Shown here in pieces: positions 53,984 to 63,180 of a stretch of DNA of 64,000 nucleotides. The stretch covers positions 496,001 through 560,000 of the forward strand of contig NZ_BMXF01000001.1 in assembly GCF_014651615.1 (NCBI RefSeq), given 5' to 3'. Under the pieces are notes generated by a model. It saw only the letters and a list, made by a program, of their open reading frames with translations. It had not been told where the DNA came from and did not search any database. Positions within the stretch are counted from its first letter, which is position 1, and each line of letters starts with the position of its first letter. Both the position numbers and the translations under genes were made by a program. The stretch comes from Persicitalea jodogahamensis (GTDB lineage: Bacteria; Bacteroidota; Bacteroidia; Cytophagales; Spirosomataceae).

Positions 53984-56900
53984 ATGTATAAGTTAACCTT
54001 TAATCGACCTATGATGATGAAACATGTGCTTTTGGGATTCCTTACCCTCGGCGGGTGGCTCAGCCTGGCCGCTCAGAGCCCGACCGAAGTCAGACCCGCA
54101 AAAAACCAATTGGTGTTGGCCCGGGCCAATAAGTCTGCTGTTAATAAAGTAACAGACACTAAGGCGGTAGTGAAAGGAGTGGTATCCGACGAAAAAGGAA
54201 ATACGCTGCCGGGCGCCACGGTGTCTGTGAAAGGAATGCAAATGGGTACTTCGACCAACGTGGACGGCGAGTACTCGATCAATATGCCAGCCGGGGCCAA
54301 TGTACTGGTGTTTTCATTTATCGGTATGGCTACTCAGGAAGTGGAAGTAGGGAGCCGAACTACCATCAATGTAGTGCTGGCACCCGCTGACCGCACCCTC
54401 GACGAAGTCGTGGTGATCGGCTACGGTACTTCCAAGCGGGCGGACGTAACTTCCTCGATTACGACGGTAAAAGCCGCCGACATCAAGGATATTCCAGCGG
54501 CGGGTATCGACCAGCTTTTGCAAGGTAAAGCGGCCGGGGTAACGGTAACGAGCAACGGTGGCCAGCCCGGCGGTGGCGTGTCGGTTAAAGTACGGGGTGT
54601 GACTTCTATCAACAACAATGACCCACTCTTCGTCATCGACGGTGTTCCCTTCGTGGGTGGCAACACGTCGTCGAGCACGGGTTACGCGGGTCTGGGTGGG
54701 GGCGATGGTCAAACCGGCAACAGCGTAATGGCCATGCTGAATCCTAACGACATCGAAAGCATCGACGTGTTGAAAGATGCTTCGGCGCAGGCCATTTATG
54801 GTTCGCAGGCGGCCAATGGCGTTATCCTGATTACCACTAAAAAAGGCAAGTCAGGTGAAGGCAAAATCAGCTACGAGATGTACACCGGGGTTTCGGAAGT
54901 AGCCCGGAAGCTGGATTTGATGAAACTACCTGACTTTGCCCGCTACCAGAACGAGGTACTTCCTATCATAGGAAATCCGGTAGCCGACGAATTCAAGAAC
55001 CCTGAGCTGCTTGGCCCGGGTACCGATTGGCAGGATGCCATGTTTCAGCGCGGCACGATCAACAACCAGCAACTGAGTTTTTCGGGCGGACGGGACAAAA
55101 CTACCTACTACCTCTCGCTCAACTACTTCGATAATAAAGGTATTCTGCTTGGCTCCGATTTCAAGCGGTACTCGTCGCGTTTTAGCATGGACACGCAGCT
55201 GAAAAGCTGGGCAAAAGTGGGCCTGAGCGCCAACGTATCGCGCAGCATCCAGAATATCTCGCTGGCCGACGCGGCCGAGGGCACCATCTGGTGGGGCGCT
55301 TCCACCAGTCCGCTGACACCCGTGAAAAACCTGGATGGTACCTGGGGCGGTGGTCAGACAATCGGCGGTGTGCAGTATAATAACACCAACCTTGTGGGTA
55401 ACAGCCAGTTTCGTGGCAATACCAAGACTACCAATAACATTTTCGGTAGCTTATACGCCGAATTCCAACTACTGAAAGACCTGTCGCTCCGCAACGAATT
55501 GTCTTACTCGCTGGGACAAAACAACAATGAAGCTTTCCAGAAATCGGGTAACGTGGGCGGTACTTCCTTCCGCAGCAAGCTGATCGACTCGCGCTCGGAT
55601 AGCTACTACTGGTCGCTGACCAACTACCTGAGCTACAATAAGTACTTTAAGAAACACGGCATTCAGGCTACGCTGGGTCACCAGGTCCAGAACTCCTATT
55701 ACCAGGGCATTTCAGGTACTAAAGTGGATCTGCAGGCTAATATTTTTGACCTCAACACGGGTAGTGCCGACCAGACTACCTGGGGGCTGAGTGGTGGCAA
55801 AGGTCAGTGGGCGATGGAATCATACTTTGCCCGCGCCAACTACACCTACGACGAGCGCTTCTCGCTTTCGGCCAGTTTCCGGGCCGATGGCTCGTCCAAC
55901 TTTGGTCCAAACAATCGCTGGGGGTACTTTCCCGGCGTATCGGCGGGCTGGACGATCTCGAACGAAAAATTCATGAAGGGAGCCATCAACAATGTGCTCA
56001 ATTTCACTAAACTACGCCTGGGTTACGGCGTGGTGGGTAATCAGAACTTCCCCAGTGGCGCGCCGAACCCCGCTTACGTGGGCGCCGTGCAGTTTTTCTC
56101 CGGTCCGGTGGGCTTTGGTTCATCCAACATGATCAATGGTATCCCCAATCCCAATCTGAAATGGGAATCAGTCAAAACCTCTAACGTGGGGCTTGACCTG
56201 GGTTTCTTGGGTGGACGCATTGACGCCACGATTGACGTATACAAAAAGGTGACGTCCGACATGATTATCTTCCTGACTGGCCCGAACCTCATCGGGGTGG
56301 GTGACCAATGGGACGATCTGAAAGCGCCGCTTGGCAATGCAGGGCAAATGACCAACACGGGCGTGGACATCGGTATCACGACCACGAATATCAAAAAAGG
56401 CGATTTTACCTGGAAAACGAATCTAGTCTTTACGCAATTCACTAACAGCTACGACCAGGCGGCCAGCGCGGCTTCCGCTCTCGACGGCAAGGTGTATTAC
56501 AACAACTACCTCATTACGCACACGACGCCCGGGCGGCCCGTGGGATCGTTCTGGGGCCTGGTGACCGACGGGCTGTTCCGTACGCAAGCGGACCTGGACA
56601 ACAGCATTCCCCAGTTTGGCTACAACGTAAACGAGAGCGAAACCTGGCTGGGTGATATTCGCTTCAAGGACATCAATGGCGACAACAAGATCGACGCACA
56701 GGATTATACCTTCATCGGTAGCCCGCTGCCCAAATTCAGCTGGGGCCTGACCAATTCGTTCAACTACGGTGGATTCGATTTCTCGCTATTTCTACAGGGT
56801 AGTCAGGGAGCCAAGGCTTTCAACTTTCTGCGCTGGCAGTTGGAGGGGCTGAACAACGCCTACACCAACCAGATGAACACGGTGACGGATCGCTATACCG

Positions 56901-57229
56901 AAGAAAATGTGGACGGTGCGCTGCCCCGCTTTACGAACACGAACAAGAACAACACCGCCATGTCGGATCGTTACGTGGAGGATGCCTCCTACGCCCGGAT
57001 CCAGAACATCACGCTGGGCTACCGGCTACCCGCCAAAGTATTGAGCAAAGTAAAATTGGGTACGGTGCGGATTTATGGCTCGATTCAGAACCTGAAAACC
57101 TTTACCAACTACTCGGGCTACGATCCCGAGATCGGGTCTTTCAACAATAGCATTAAGCTGATGAATGTGGACACGGGCCACTACCCCAACCCCCGCACCT
57201 TCACGGTAGGCGCGAATCTGCAATTCTAG
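53984..57229 (+). CDS. SusC-type TonB-linked transporter of mannan-type locus
   Basis: The 1,081-residue outer-membrane transporter has a signal region (MMMKHVLLGFLTLGGWLSLA), a carboxypeptidase-regulatory-like domain (VKGVVSDEKGNTLPGATVSV) and the TonB/plug region (LDEVVVIGYGTSKRADVTSS to ANGVILITTKKGKSG). The large barrel ends YPNPRTFTVGANLQF. It lacks an STN domain, in keeping with control by a two-component system instead of FecR. The first ATG is 53984; starting at 54011 would drop nine residues. It imports the oligosaccharide bound by the SusD encoded 89 bp downstream, probably manno-oligosaccharides given the GH26 gene. Confidence 0.95.
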   Translation: MYKLTFNRPMMMKHVLLGFLTLGGWLSLAAQSPTEVRPAKNQLVLARANKSAVNKVTDTKAVVKGVVSDEKGNTLPGATVSVKGMQMGTSTNVDGEYSINMPAGANVLVFSFIGMATQEVEVGSRTTINVVLAPADRTLDEVVVIGYGTSKRADVTSSITTVKAADIKDIPAAGIDQLLQGKAAGVTVTSNGGQPGGGVSVKVRGVTSINNNDPLFVIDGVPFVGGNTSSSTGYAGLGGGDGQTGNSVMAMLNPNDIESIDVLKDASAQAIYGSQAANGVILITTKKGKSGEGKISYEMYTGVSEVARKLDLMKLPDFARYQNEVLPIIGNPVADEFKNPELLGPGTDWQDAMFQRGTINNQQLSFSGGRDKTTYYLSLNYFDNKGILLGSDFKRYSSRFSMDTQLKSWAKVGLSANVSRSIQNISLADAAEGTIWWGASTSPLTPVKNLDGTWGGGQTIGGVQYNNTNLVGNSQFRGNTKTTNNIFGSLYAEFQLLKDLSLRNELSYSLGQNNNEAFQKSGNVGGTSFRSKLIDSRSDSYYWSLTNYLSYNKYFKKHGIQATLGHQVQNSYYQGISGTKVDLQANIFDLNTGSADQTTWGLSGGKGQWAMESYFARANYTYDERFSLSASFRADGSSNFGPNNRWGYFPGVSAGWTISNEKFMKGAINNVLNFTKLRLGYGVVGNQNFPSGAPNPAYVGAVQFFSGPVGFGSSNMINGIPNPNLKWESVKTSNVGLDLGFLGGRIDATIDVYKKVTSDMIIFLTGPNLIGVGDQWDDLKAPLGNAGQMTNTGVDIGITTTNIKKGDFTWKTNLVFTQFTNSYDQAASAASALDGKVYYNNYLITHTTPGRPVGSFWGLVTDGLFRTQADLDNSIPQFGYNVNESETWLGDIRFKDINGDNKIDAQDYTFIGSPLPKFSWGLTNSFNYGGFDFSLFLQGSQGAKAFNFLRWQLEGLNNAYTNQMNTVTDRYTEENVDGALPRFTNTNKNNTAMSDRYVEDASYARIQNITLGYRLPAKVLSKVKLGTVRIYGSIQNLKTFTNYSGYDPEIGSFNNSIKLMNVDTGHYPNPRTFTVGANLQF

Positions 57230-57318
57230 TAAAGTACCCGGCTGATGGCCAACTACTTTCAGTAAGGTTCTAAGAAAAAAAAAGAAAGGATAAAAAACTG
57301 ATTTTAAACAAGATACCA

Positions 57319-58887
57319 ATGAGACTCAAAACAATCACTGCCCTGATTTTACCGGTGCTGCTGCTGGCTTCCTGCAAGGAAGACTTCATCGACCGACCCT
57401 CGCTGTCGGGAACTACCACCGGAAACTACTATAACAACGCCGAAGAAGTGCGGGGCGCTACCAGCACGCTGTACAGCGGCCTGCCCTGGCGCAACTACGA
57501 AAGCCGTGCTCAGGATGCCATTGGCGACGTAATGGCCGGAAACATGTTCACCTATACCGATGTCGAGTACCTGAACTTTACAGTTTCGTCGGCCTCCGAT
57601 CGTATCGGAGCTGCCTGGGGTGCCTTTTACAAAATTATCGGCTACGCCAACGTGATGATCAAAACCTTCGAGGAGAAGAAAGCCGCCGGGGGAGGAGCCG
57701 CCTACCTTGACCCTGCCATCGCCGAGTGCCACTTCATCCGGGGAACGATCTACTTTTACATCGCCCGTACCTGGGGAGCTGCTCCCATCATCACCGATCC
57801 GGGTGAAACGGCGCTGTCGGGCAACTTCAACATTCCACGCTATTTGCAAAAAGATGTTTTGCGCTTTGCCCTGGAAGACCTGAAAATGGCCGAAGCGGGC
57901 CTGCCCGAAAACGACGTGCCGGGCCGCGTGACGAAGTACTCGGCCAAGGGTATGATGGCCAAGTTGTACCTGTATAATAAAGACTACGCCAACGCCAAGG
58001 CCAAAGCCGAAGAAGTGATCAATTCGGGCAAGTACAGTCTGGTGAGCGACTACAACGGCATGTTTACCAAGATGAGCCTGGACAATAACTCGGAATCACT
58101 GTTCTCTATCCAGCACCAGCTGGCCCAGGATCCCTGGGGAACGGGCAATCTCAAAAACCCCGACCGCGGTGCCGGAGCTTTGCGCACGGCCGAAGCCGAT
58201 GCCTGGGAAATGTACATCCCGACGCTCGATATCTTGAAGGAGTATGAATTTGGCGATCTGCGCCGGAAATGGTCGGTGATGGAACACGGCTGGACCAACC
58301 TGAACTGGAAGCCCCAGCGCGTGAATGCACCCAAGTACAATGAGTTTATGGCCAATGGCTTCCGCTACGATACCATTCAGCCCACGGCCGATGGCGGCAG
58401 TATGAATGCCACGCGCTCCAACATTGCCAAGTACTTTGCCGGACCCGGCAAAAGCTTCGGTGGCGAACCGGTTCTGGGGCAAAATTCGGGAAACAACGTG
58501 GTGCTGTTGCGCTACGCCGATGTACTGCTGATTTACGCCGAAGCTACGCTGGGTACTTCGGCCTCCACTACCGATGCCAAGGCGCTGAACGCCCTGAACC
58601 TAGTGCGCAGCCGGGCCGGCTTGCCCGCACGCACATCCTTCACGCTCGACGACATACTGCACGAGCGCCGGGTGGAATTCGCTTTCGAGGGCGACTACTG
58701 GTACGATATACAGCGTCAGGGATTTGCCAAAGCAAAATCCATGATCGAAAAGCAAAACCGGGGCACCGTTACCGGAGCCAACTACATCACCAACTTCACC
58801 CAGGACAAAATGTACCTGCCCATTCCCGCCGGGGAAATCGTGCAGGACCCTGAGTTGGGCAAAGATCCGGTTCCTTACTACAACTAA
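57319..58887 (+). CDS. SusD-family glycan-binding lipoprotein of mannan-type locus
   Basis: The 522-residue lipoprotein has the signal MRLKTITALILPVLLLASC, the FIDRPSLSG start of the mature protein, TPR-like helices and the C-terminal LHERRVELAFEGDYWYDIQR-type block (read LHERRVEFAFEGDYWYDIQR). It ends in the standard YLPIPAGEIVQDPELGKDP region. It forms the lid of the SusC transporter at the cell surface and binds the oligosaccharide. It follows susC by 89 bp and precedes the glycan-binding lipoprotein gene by 78 bp. Confidence 0.95.
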   Translation: MRLKTITALILPVLLLASCKEDFIDRPSLSGTTTGNYYNNAEEVRGATSTLYSGLPWRNYESRAQDAIGDVMAGNMFTYTDVEYLNFTVSSASDRIGAAWGAFYKIIGYANVMIKTFEEKKAAGGGAAYLDPAIAECHFIRGTIYFYIARTWGAAPIITDPGETALSGNFNIPRYLQKDVLRFALEDLKMAEAGLPENDVPGRVTKYSAKGMMAKLYLYNKDYANAKAKAEEVINSGKYSLVSDYNGMFTKMSLDNNSESLFSIQHQLAQDPWGTGNLKNPDRGAGALRTAEADAWEMYIPTLDILKEYEFGDLRRKWSVMEHGWTNLNWKPQRVNAPKYNEFMANGFRYDTIQPTADGGSMNATRSNIAKYFAGPGKSFGGEPVLGQNSGNNVVLLRYADVLLIYAEATLGTSASTTDAKALNALNLVRSRAGLPARTSFTLDDILHERRVEFAFEGDYWYDIQRQGFAKAKSMIEKQNRGTVTGANYITNFTQDKMYLPIPAGEIVQDPELGKDPVPYYN

Positions 58888-58965
58888 ATTTTAGTCACTT
58901 TCCGGTTTCGATGATCTCCATTGTCGGAACCGGAAAGCACTTCCAACACTCAAATATTCAATCCC

Positions 58966-60054
58966 ATGAAACTTACTTGTAATCGCGCCTGGGGCCTGGG
59001 CTTTTTGACACTACTGGCCGGAATGGTGCTCACTTCCTGCGAGGAAGATACCGATGGTTCCCCCAGCTTTGAAGTGGGTACCCCCGTCGCTACCCAAATT
59101 ATGCCCGACTCCGCCGCTGGTGGCGGCACGGTGACTCTCCTGGGCACCGGCCTGGGCGATATCCGGTCGATCGTGTTTGAAAAACAGGAAGTACCGGCGG
59201 GTTTTCAGCCTACCCTCAATACCGACAAAGCGCTGATTTTCCGTGTACCCACGGAAGCAGCTGGTGGCGTTCAGAACATTATCGTCACCAATAGTGCCGG
59301 CAGGTCAACCACCATTCCTTTTAAAGTACTGGCGTATCCTACCATAAGCGATGCATCGAACTACATCTTTTCCAAAGGCACCATCATCACGCTGACCGGC
59401 AACAACCTGGACGACGTAACGGCCGTGGCGGTAGCCGATTCGGTAAAAGGAATATCGGATGCGGCCACGATTATCTCCAAAGATAAAAAGCAGCTGGTCG
59501 TGGAAATGCCTGCCAGTACGCTGAGCCGGGGTACGCTCAGCATCACCAACGGCACGGGGCGCATCCGCACCCGGCAGGAGTTCGTGAACATGGATCTGGC
59601 GTACAAAATCTTCACCGATACTTTCGGCGCTGGTTTCGCAAATGCTTCCTGGGGTGATGCGGCTACCGTGACCACGAAGGAGAAAAAAGACGGCAGTGCG
59701 TCACTCACCAAGACTTACCAAAAAGGCAACTGGCACCTGACCGGATTATCGAACTGGTCGTCGGCCATTGCTTACTCGCCGGATTACACCTACATCACAG
59801 GCTGGATCAAAGGAGCCTCGGCTGACTATTCGCTCTACATCACGACCGATGCCGGGAAGGCCGGGTTCGGTGATTTTGTAGAAGCCAATCGCGTCGATGT
59901 CAAGGCCGGGGTTTGGAACTACTTCAAAATCAAAATTTCCGACATGGATTTCTGGGTGCCGGGTAAAAAGCTGACGCAGGTAGGGTTTCGGATCAAAGGC
60001 CCTGACAAGCAGGATGAAACATTTTACTTCGACGATATCCTGTTAGTAAAGTAA
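58966..60054 (+). CDS. Surface glycan-binding lipoprotein with IPT/TIG domains
   Basis: The 362-residue lipoprotein starts at the ATG at 58966 with a lipobox (LLAGMVLTSCEED). Two IPT/TIG immunoglobulin-like domains follow (VATQIMPDSAAGGGTVTLLG; TISDASNYIFSKGTIITLTG), then a C-terminal beta-sandwich carbohydrate-binding-like domain (FTDTFGAGFANASWGDAATV to FYFDDILLVK) with several exposed tryptophans. This is the usual third component after SusCD, a surface glycan-binding protein. Mannan is the likely ligand from the neighbouring GH26. A terminator hairpin lies 16 bp after the stop. Confidence 0.88.
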   Translation: MKLTCNRAWGLGFLTLLAGMVLTSCEEDTDGSPSFEVGTPVATQIMPDSAAGGGTVTLLGTGLGDIRSIVFEKQEVPAGFQPTLNTDKALIFRVPTEAAGGVQNIIVTNSAGRSTTIPFKVLAYPTISDASNYIFSKGTIITLTGNNLDDVTAVAVADSVKGISDAATIISKDKKQLVVEMPASTLSRGTLSITNGTGRIRTRQEFVNMDLAYKIFTDTFGAGFANASWGDAATVTTKEKKDGSASLTKTYQKGNWHLTGLSNWSSAIAYSPDYTYITGWIKGASADYSLYITTDAGKAGFGDFVEANRVDVKAGVWNYFKIKISDMDFWVPGKKLTQVGFRIKGPDKQDETFYFDDILLVK

Positions 60055-60069
60055 ATAATCAGTATCCTC

Positions 60070-60110
60070 TATCCCCACAGTAATCTAACCGGAACGCTGT
60101 GGGGATTTTT
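60070..60110 (+). terminator. Terminator between the surface lipoprotein and GH26 genes
   Basis: ATCCCCACAG (60071-60080) pairs with CTGTGGGGAT (60097-60106) around a 16-nt loop, followed by TTTT. It may fully stop, or only reduce, transcription into the GH26 gene. Confidence 0.75.
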
Positions 60111-60156
60111 ACTGCTTCTCCAACTCATTCCGGTACATTATTGCGCATTGTTTACC

Positions 60157-61320
60157 ATGAAAAAGTTTAGCATTCACCATGCCTGGCTCAGTCTGGCGTT
60201 TGGCCTGCTGGTAGTTTCGGCGGGGTCGGCAGCGGCGCGCCCCAGGTTAATCGACCGCAACGCTACATCCGAAACCAAAGCCCTGTACCGGAATCTGGAC
60301 AAGCTGGCCCGCAGGCATATTCTGTTCGGCCACCAGCACGCCACCGAATATGGGCACGGCTGGCAGGGCGAGGCCGCCCGCTCCGACGTCAAATCTGTAA
60401 CAGGTTCACATCCGGCGGTGATCGGCGTTGATTTTAGTGGCCTGTCAGGCCGCCCGCCTGCTGCCATCGAACGGGCCAAAGAGTCGCTGCGTCGCCAGAT
60501 CGCCGATACGTACAATCGGGGCGGGGTAACTACCGTAGCCTGGCATTTTTCCAATCCGGTTACGCCCCAAACGGGCTTTTACTGGAAAGACTCCCTTTCT
60601 GCTCCGGCGGTAGCCAATCTCATTCCGGGTGGGTCACATCACGAAGAGTACAAGGCCATTTTGCAAACGATTGGCGGCCTGGCCCAGTCGGTGCGGGGCA
60701 ACGATGGCAAGCTGGTACCCATGCTCTTCCGCCCTTACCACGAATTCGACGGAGGGTGGTTCTGGTGGGGGAAACCGCACTGCACAGCTGAGGAATTTAC
60801 GGAACTCTGGCGGTTCACGGTATCCTACCTGCGTGACAGTCTGCAGGTGCACAATTTCATTTACGTCTTTTCTCCGGACTGTAACTTCAACTCCGAAACC
60901 GAGTACCTCGAAAGGTACCCCGGAGATGCCTGGGTAGACATGGTGGGGATGGACGATTACGCCGATTTTGGTCGCAACAGCCATTACAACCTCCCGGCGG
61001 CCATCACCAGGTTAAAAATCGTGTCGGACTATGCCCGCAAAGCCGGAAAGCTGGCGGCCTTCACCGAAACCGGCCTTGAATCGATCCCGGATACGACCTG
61101 GTGGACGGGTACTTTGCTCAAAGCCCTGAAAGCCGAAAAGCTGAGACTTGCTTATGTGCTGGTATGGCGGAATGATGCACGCAGCACCACGCACTTTTAC
61201 GCGCCTTATCCGGGTCATTCCAGTGTGCCCGACTTTATGAATTTCTATGAGGACGACTATACGGTGTTCGAAACAGATTTGCCACGTCTGTACCAGCGCC
61301 GGAAGTTCCTGTTTTTTTAG
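60157..61320 (+). CDS. GH26 family endo-beta-mannanase
   Basis: This 387-residue secreted glycoside hydrolase has the signal MKKFSIHHAWLSLAFGLLVV. The GH26 barrel shows E196 as probable acid/base in FRPYHEFDGGWFWWG and E304 as probable nucleophile in AFTETG; HILFGHQHATEYGHGW is the conserved first block. GH26 enzymes mostly cut beta-1,4-mannans, with some members acting on mixed glucans or xylans. No carbohydrate-binding module or lipobox is present, so it may be periplasmic or released. The start is ATG 60157, preferred to a TTG three codons earlier. It lies downstream of the SusCD set and defines it as a mannan-type locus. Confidence 0.92.
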   Translation: MKKFSIHHAWLSLAFGLLVVSAGSAAARPRLIDRNATSETKALYRNLDKLARRHILFGHQHATEYGHGWQGEAARSDVKSVTGSHPAVIGVDFSGLSGRPPAAIERAKESLRRQIADTYNRGGVTTVAWHFSNPVTPQTGFYWKDSLSAPAVANLIPGGSHHEEYKAILQTIGGLAQSVRGNDGKLVPMLFRPYHEFDGGWFWWGKPHCTAEEFTELWRFTVSYLRDSLQVHNFIYVFSPDCNFNSETEYLERYPGDAWVDMVGMDDYADFGRNSHYNLPAAITRLKIVSDYARKAGKLAAFTETGLESIPDTTWWTGTLLKALKAEKLRLAYVLVWRNDARSTTHFYAPYPGHSSVPDFMNFYEDDYTVFETDLPRLYQRRKFLFF

Positions 61321-61432
61321 AAACACTTCCCACTCGGGCGGACAGTAACAACCAGCAGAAATGCGCTTACCATGTCTATGGACTGTTACGGTTTTTTTAG
61401 TTAAAGTGCTCAAATCCATTTGACTAGTATAC

Positions 61433-62974
61433 ATGATGAGATTATTGAAAAAAAACCTGGTAGCCTGTTTGCTTGGCTTGAGCATCGCTGTTCCTTTCAC
61501 GGCACTGGCGCAGAAAACAGACCTGGGTGTATTCACGGGACATGGCGACATCGGCGATGTACTTAAGCCGGGTTCGGCCAGCTACAATGCCCAAAAGCGG
61601 CAGTACGAAGTGGCCGGGGCGGGCTACAACGTATGGTTCGACCACGACGAATTCCATTATCTGTGGAAGCAGATGAAAGGCGATTTTATCCTCTACACCC
61701 GTGCCGGACTCGTGGGTAAAGGCGTCGATCCGCACCGGAAGGTGGGCTGGATGGTCAGGAGTAGTCTGGACGGCAAGTCGGCCCATATCAACGCGGTGGT
61801 GCACGGCGACGGCCTCACCTCGCTGCAATTCCGGCGTACCACCGGGGCGGATACGGAAGAAATGAAGGCCAAAATGACCCATGCCGATGTGATCCAGCTG
61901 GAACGCAAAGGCAATACCTACACCATGCGGGTAGCCAAATTCGGCGAGCCCTTCGTAACCGAGCAGGTTGCTGACCTGGACCTGGGAGAAGAGGTGTACG
62001 TGGGCCTTTTCGTGGGTTCGCACAATAAGGAGGTGTTGGAAAAAGGCGTATTCCGCGATGTCCGCATCAGCGTTCCTGCGCCCGACAGCCTGGTACCCTA
62101 TCGCCAGTACCTGGCCAGCAACCTGGAAATTCTGGATGTGGCCACGGGCGACCGTAAAGTGATTTTTACGCATCCCAAATCCATTCAGGCTCCCAACTGG
62201 ACGCCCGATGGCAAAACACTACTGTACAATAGCGATGGACTGATGTACACCTTTGATCTGGCCAAACGGCGGCCAGCAGTGCTGAATACGGGCGAGATCA
62301 AGAATAACAACAACGACCATGTGCTTTCTTTTGACGGAACAATGCTCGGCCTGAGCAGTGATGTAAAGGAGTTGGGTGGGTCCATCATCTACACCGTCCC
62401 GGCAAAAGGCGGTACGCCCAAACAAATTACGCCCCGCGGCCCGTCGTATCTGCACAGCTGGTCGCCGGACAAGAAGACGCTGCTTTTTACGGGACAGCGC
62501 GACGGTGACTTCAATATTTTCAGCGTTCCGGCAGCGGGCGGGCCAGAAGTACGGCTGACCGACGCCAAGGGGCTGGACGATGGGCCTGAATATTCGCCCG
62601 ACGGCAAGTACATCTACTTCAACTCGGCCCGCGACGGAAATATGCGCATCTACCGCATGAAACCTGATGGCAGCGATCAGCGGGCACTGACGGATGATAA
62701 GTTCCAGGACTGGTTTCCGCATATCTCTCCCGATGGCAAATGGATCGTGTTTATCTCGTTTCTGAAAGAGGAGGTAGAGGTCGACGACCACCCTTTCTAC
62801 AAGCATGTGTACCTGCGTTTGATGCCTGTGTCAGGTGACGTTGAACCCAGGGTGATTGCCTATGTCTACGGAGGGCAGGGGACCATCAACACGCCTTCCT
62901 GGTCGCCGGACAGCAAAAAGGTAGCCTTTGTCAGCAACACCGCAGAAAGCAGTCTGAGCCCGGTGGAGAAGTAG
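61433..62974 (+). CDS. Secreted PD40 propeller protein with N-terminal lectin-like domain
   Basis: The 513-residue product has a signal peptide (LVACLLGLSIAVPFTALAQ). An N-terminal beta-sandwich resembling DUF1349/concanavalin-like lectins follows (GDVLKPGSASYNAQKRQYEV; QMKGDFILYTRAGLVGKGVD). The C-terminal TolB-like six-bladed propeller has repeated WSPDGK-type motifs (NWTPDGKTLLYNSDG, WSPDKKTLLFTGQRDGDFNI, YSPDGKYIYFNSARDGN, ISPDGKWIVFISF, WSPDSKKVAFVSN). It probably binds or senses saccharide at the surface or in the periplasm; no catalytic residues are evident. It lies 112 bp after the GH26 gene. Confidence 0.82.
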   Translation: MMRLLKKNLVACLLGLSIAVPFTALAQKTDLGVFTGHGDIGDVLKPGSASYNAQKRQYEVAGAGYNVWFDHDEFHYLWKQMKGDFILYTRAGLVGKGVDPHRKVGWMVRSSLDGKSAHINAVVHGDGLTSLQFRRTTGADTEEMKAKMTHADVIQLERKGNTYTMRVAKFGEPFVTEQVADLDLGEEVYVGLFVGSHNKEVLEKGVFRDVRISVPAPDSLVPYRQYLASNLEILDVATGDRKVIFTHPKSIQAPNWTPDGKTLLYNSDGLMYTFDLAKRRPAVLNTGEIKNNNNDHVLSFDGTMLGLSSDVKELGGSIIYTVPAKGGTPKQITPRGPSYLHSWSPDKKTLLFTGQRDGDFNIFSVPAAGGPEVRLTDAKGLDDGPEYSPDGKYIYFNSARDGNMRIYRMKPDGSDQRALTDDKFQDWFPHISPDGKWIVFISFLKEEVEVDDHPFYKHVYLRLMPVSGDVEPRVIAYVYGGQGTINTPSWSPDSKKVAFVSNTAESSLSPVEK

Positions 62975-63143
62975 CCTACTGACCGTCCTGTTTTTCGCGG
63001 GCTGACACCCGTGGGAAAGTAAGGGTGCGTATTCTCGGGAAGGCAGACCCATTTCTGTATCGGTGCAAAATATTTCTTCTTTTCTGATCCGAACCATGTA
63101 TTAAAGTTGTTGCAAATGGAGTTTTATACGGGTAGGAATAATG

Positions 63144-63151
63144 TATTTTTG
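63144..63151 (+). promoter_or_regulatory. Promoter -7 box for the last gene
   Basis: TATTTTTG matches TAnnTTTG. The predicted transcription start is near 63158, about 23 nt before the ATG at 63181. No well-spaced -33 element was found. The rest of 62975-63180 shows no gene. Confidence 0.45.
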
Positions 63152-63180
63152 AAACCGTTTTCCAGCCCAAATACTGCACC

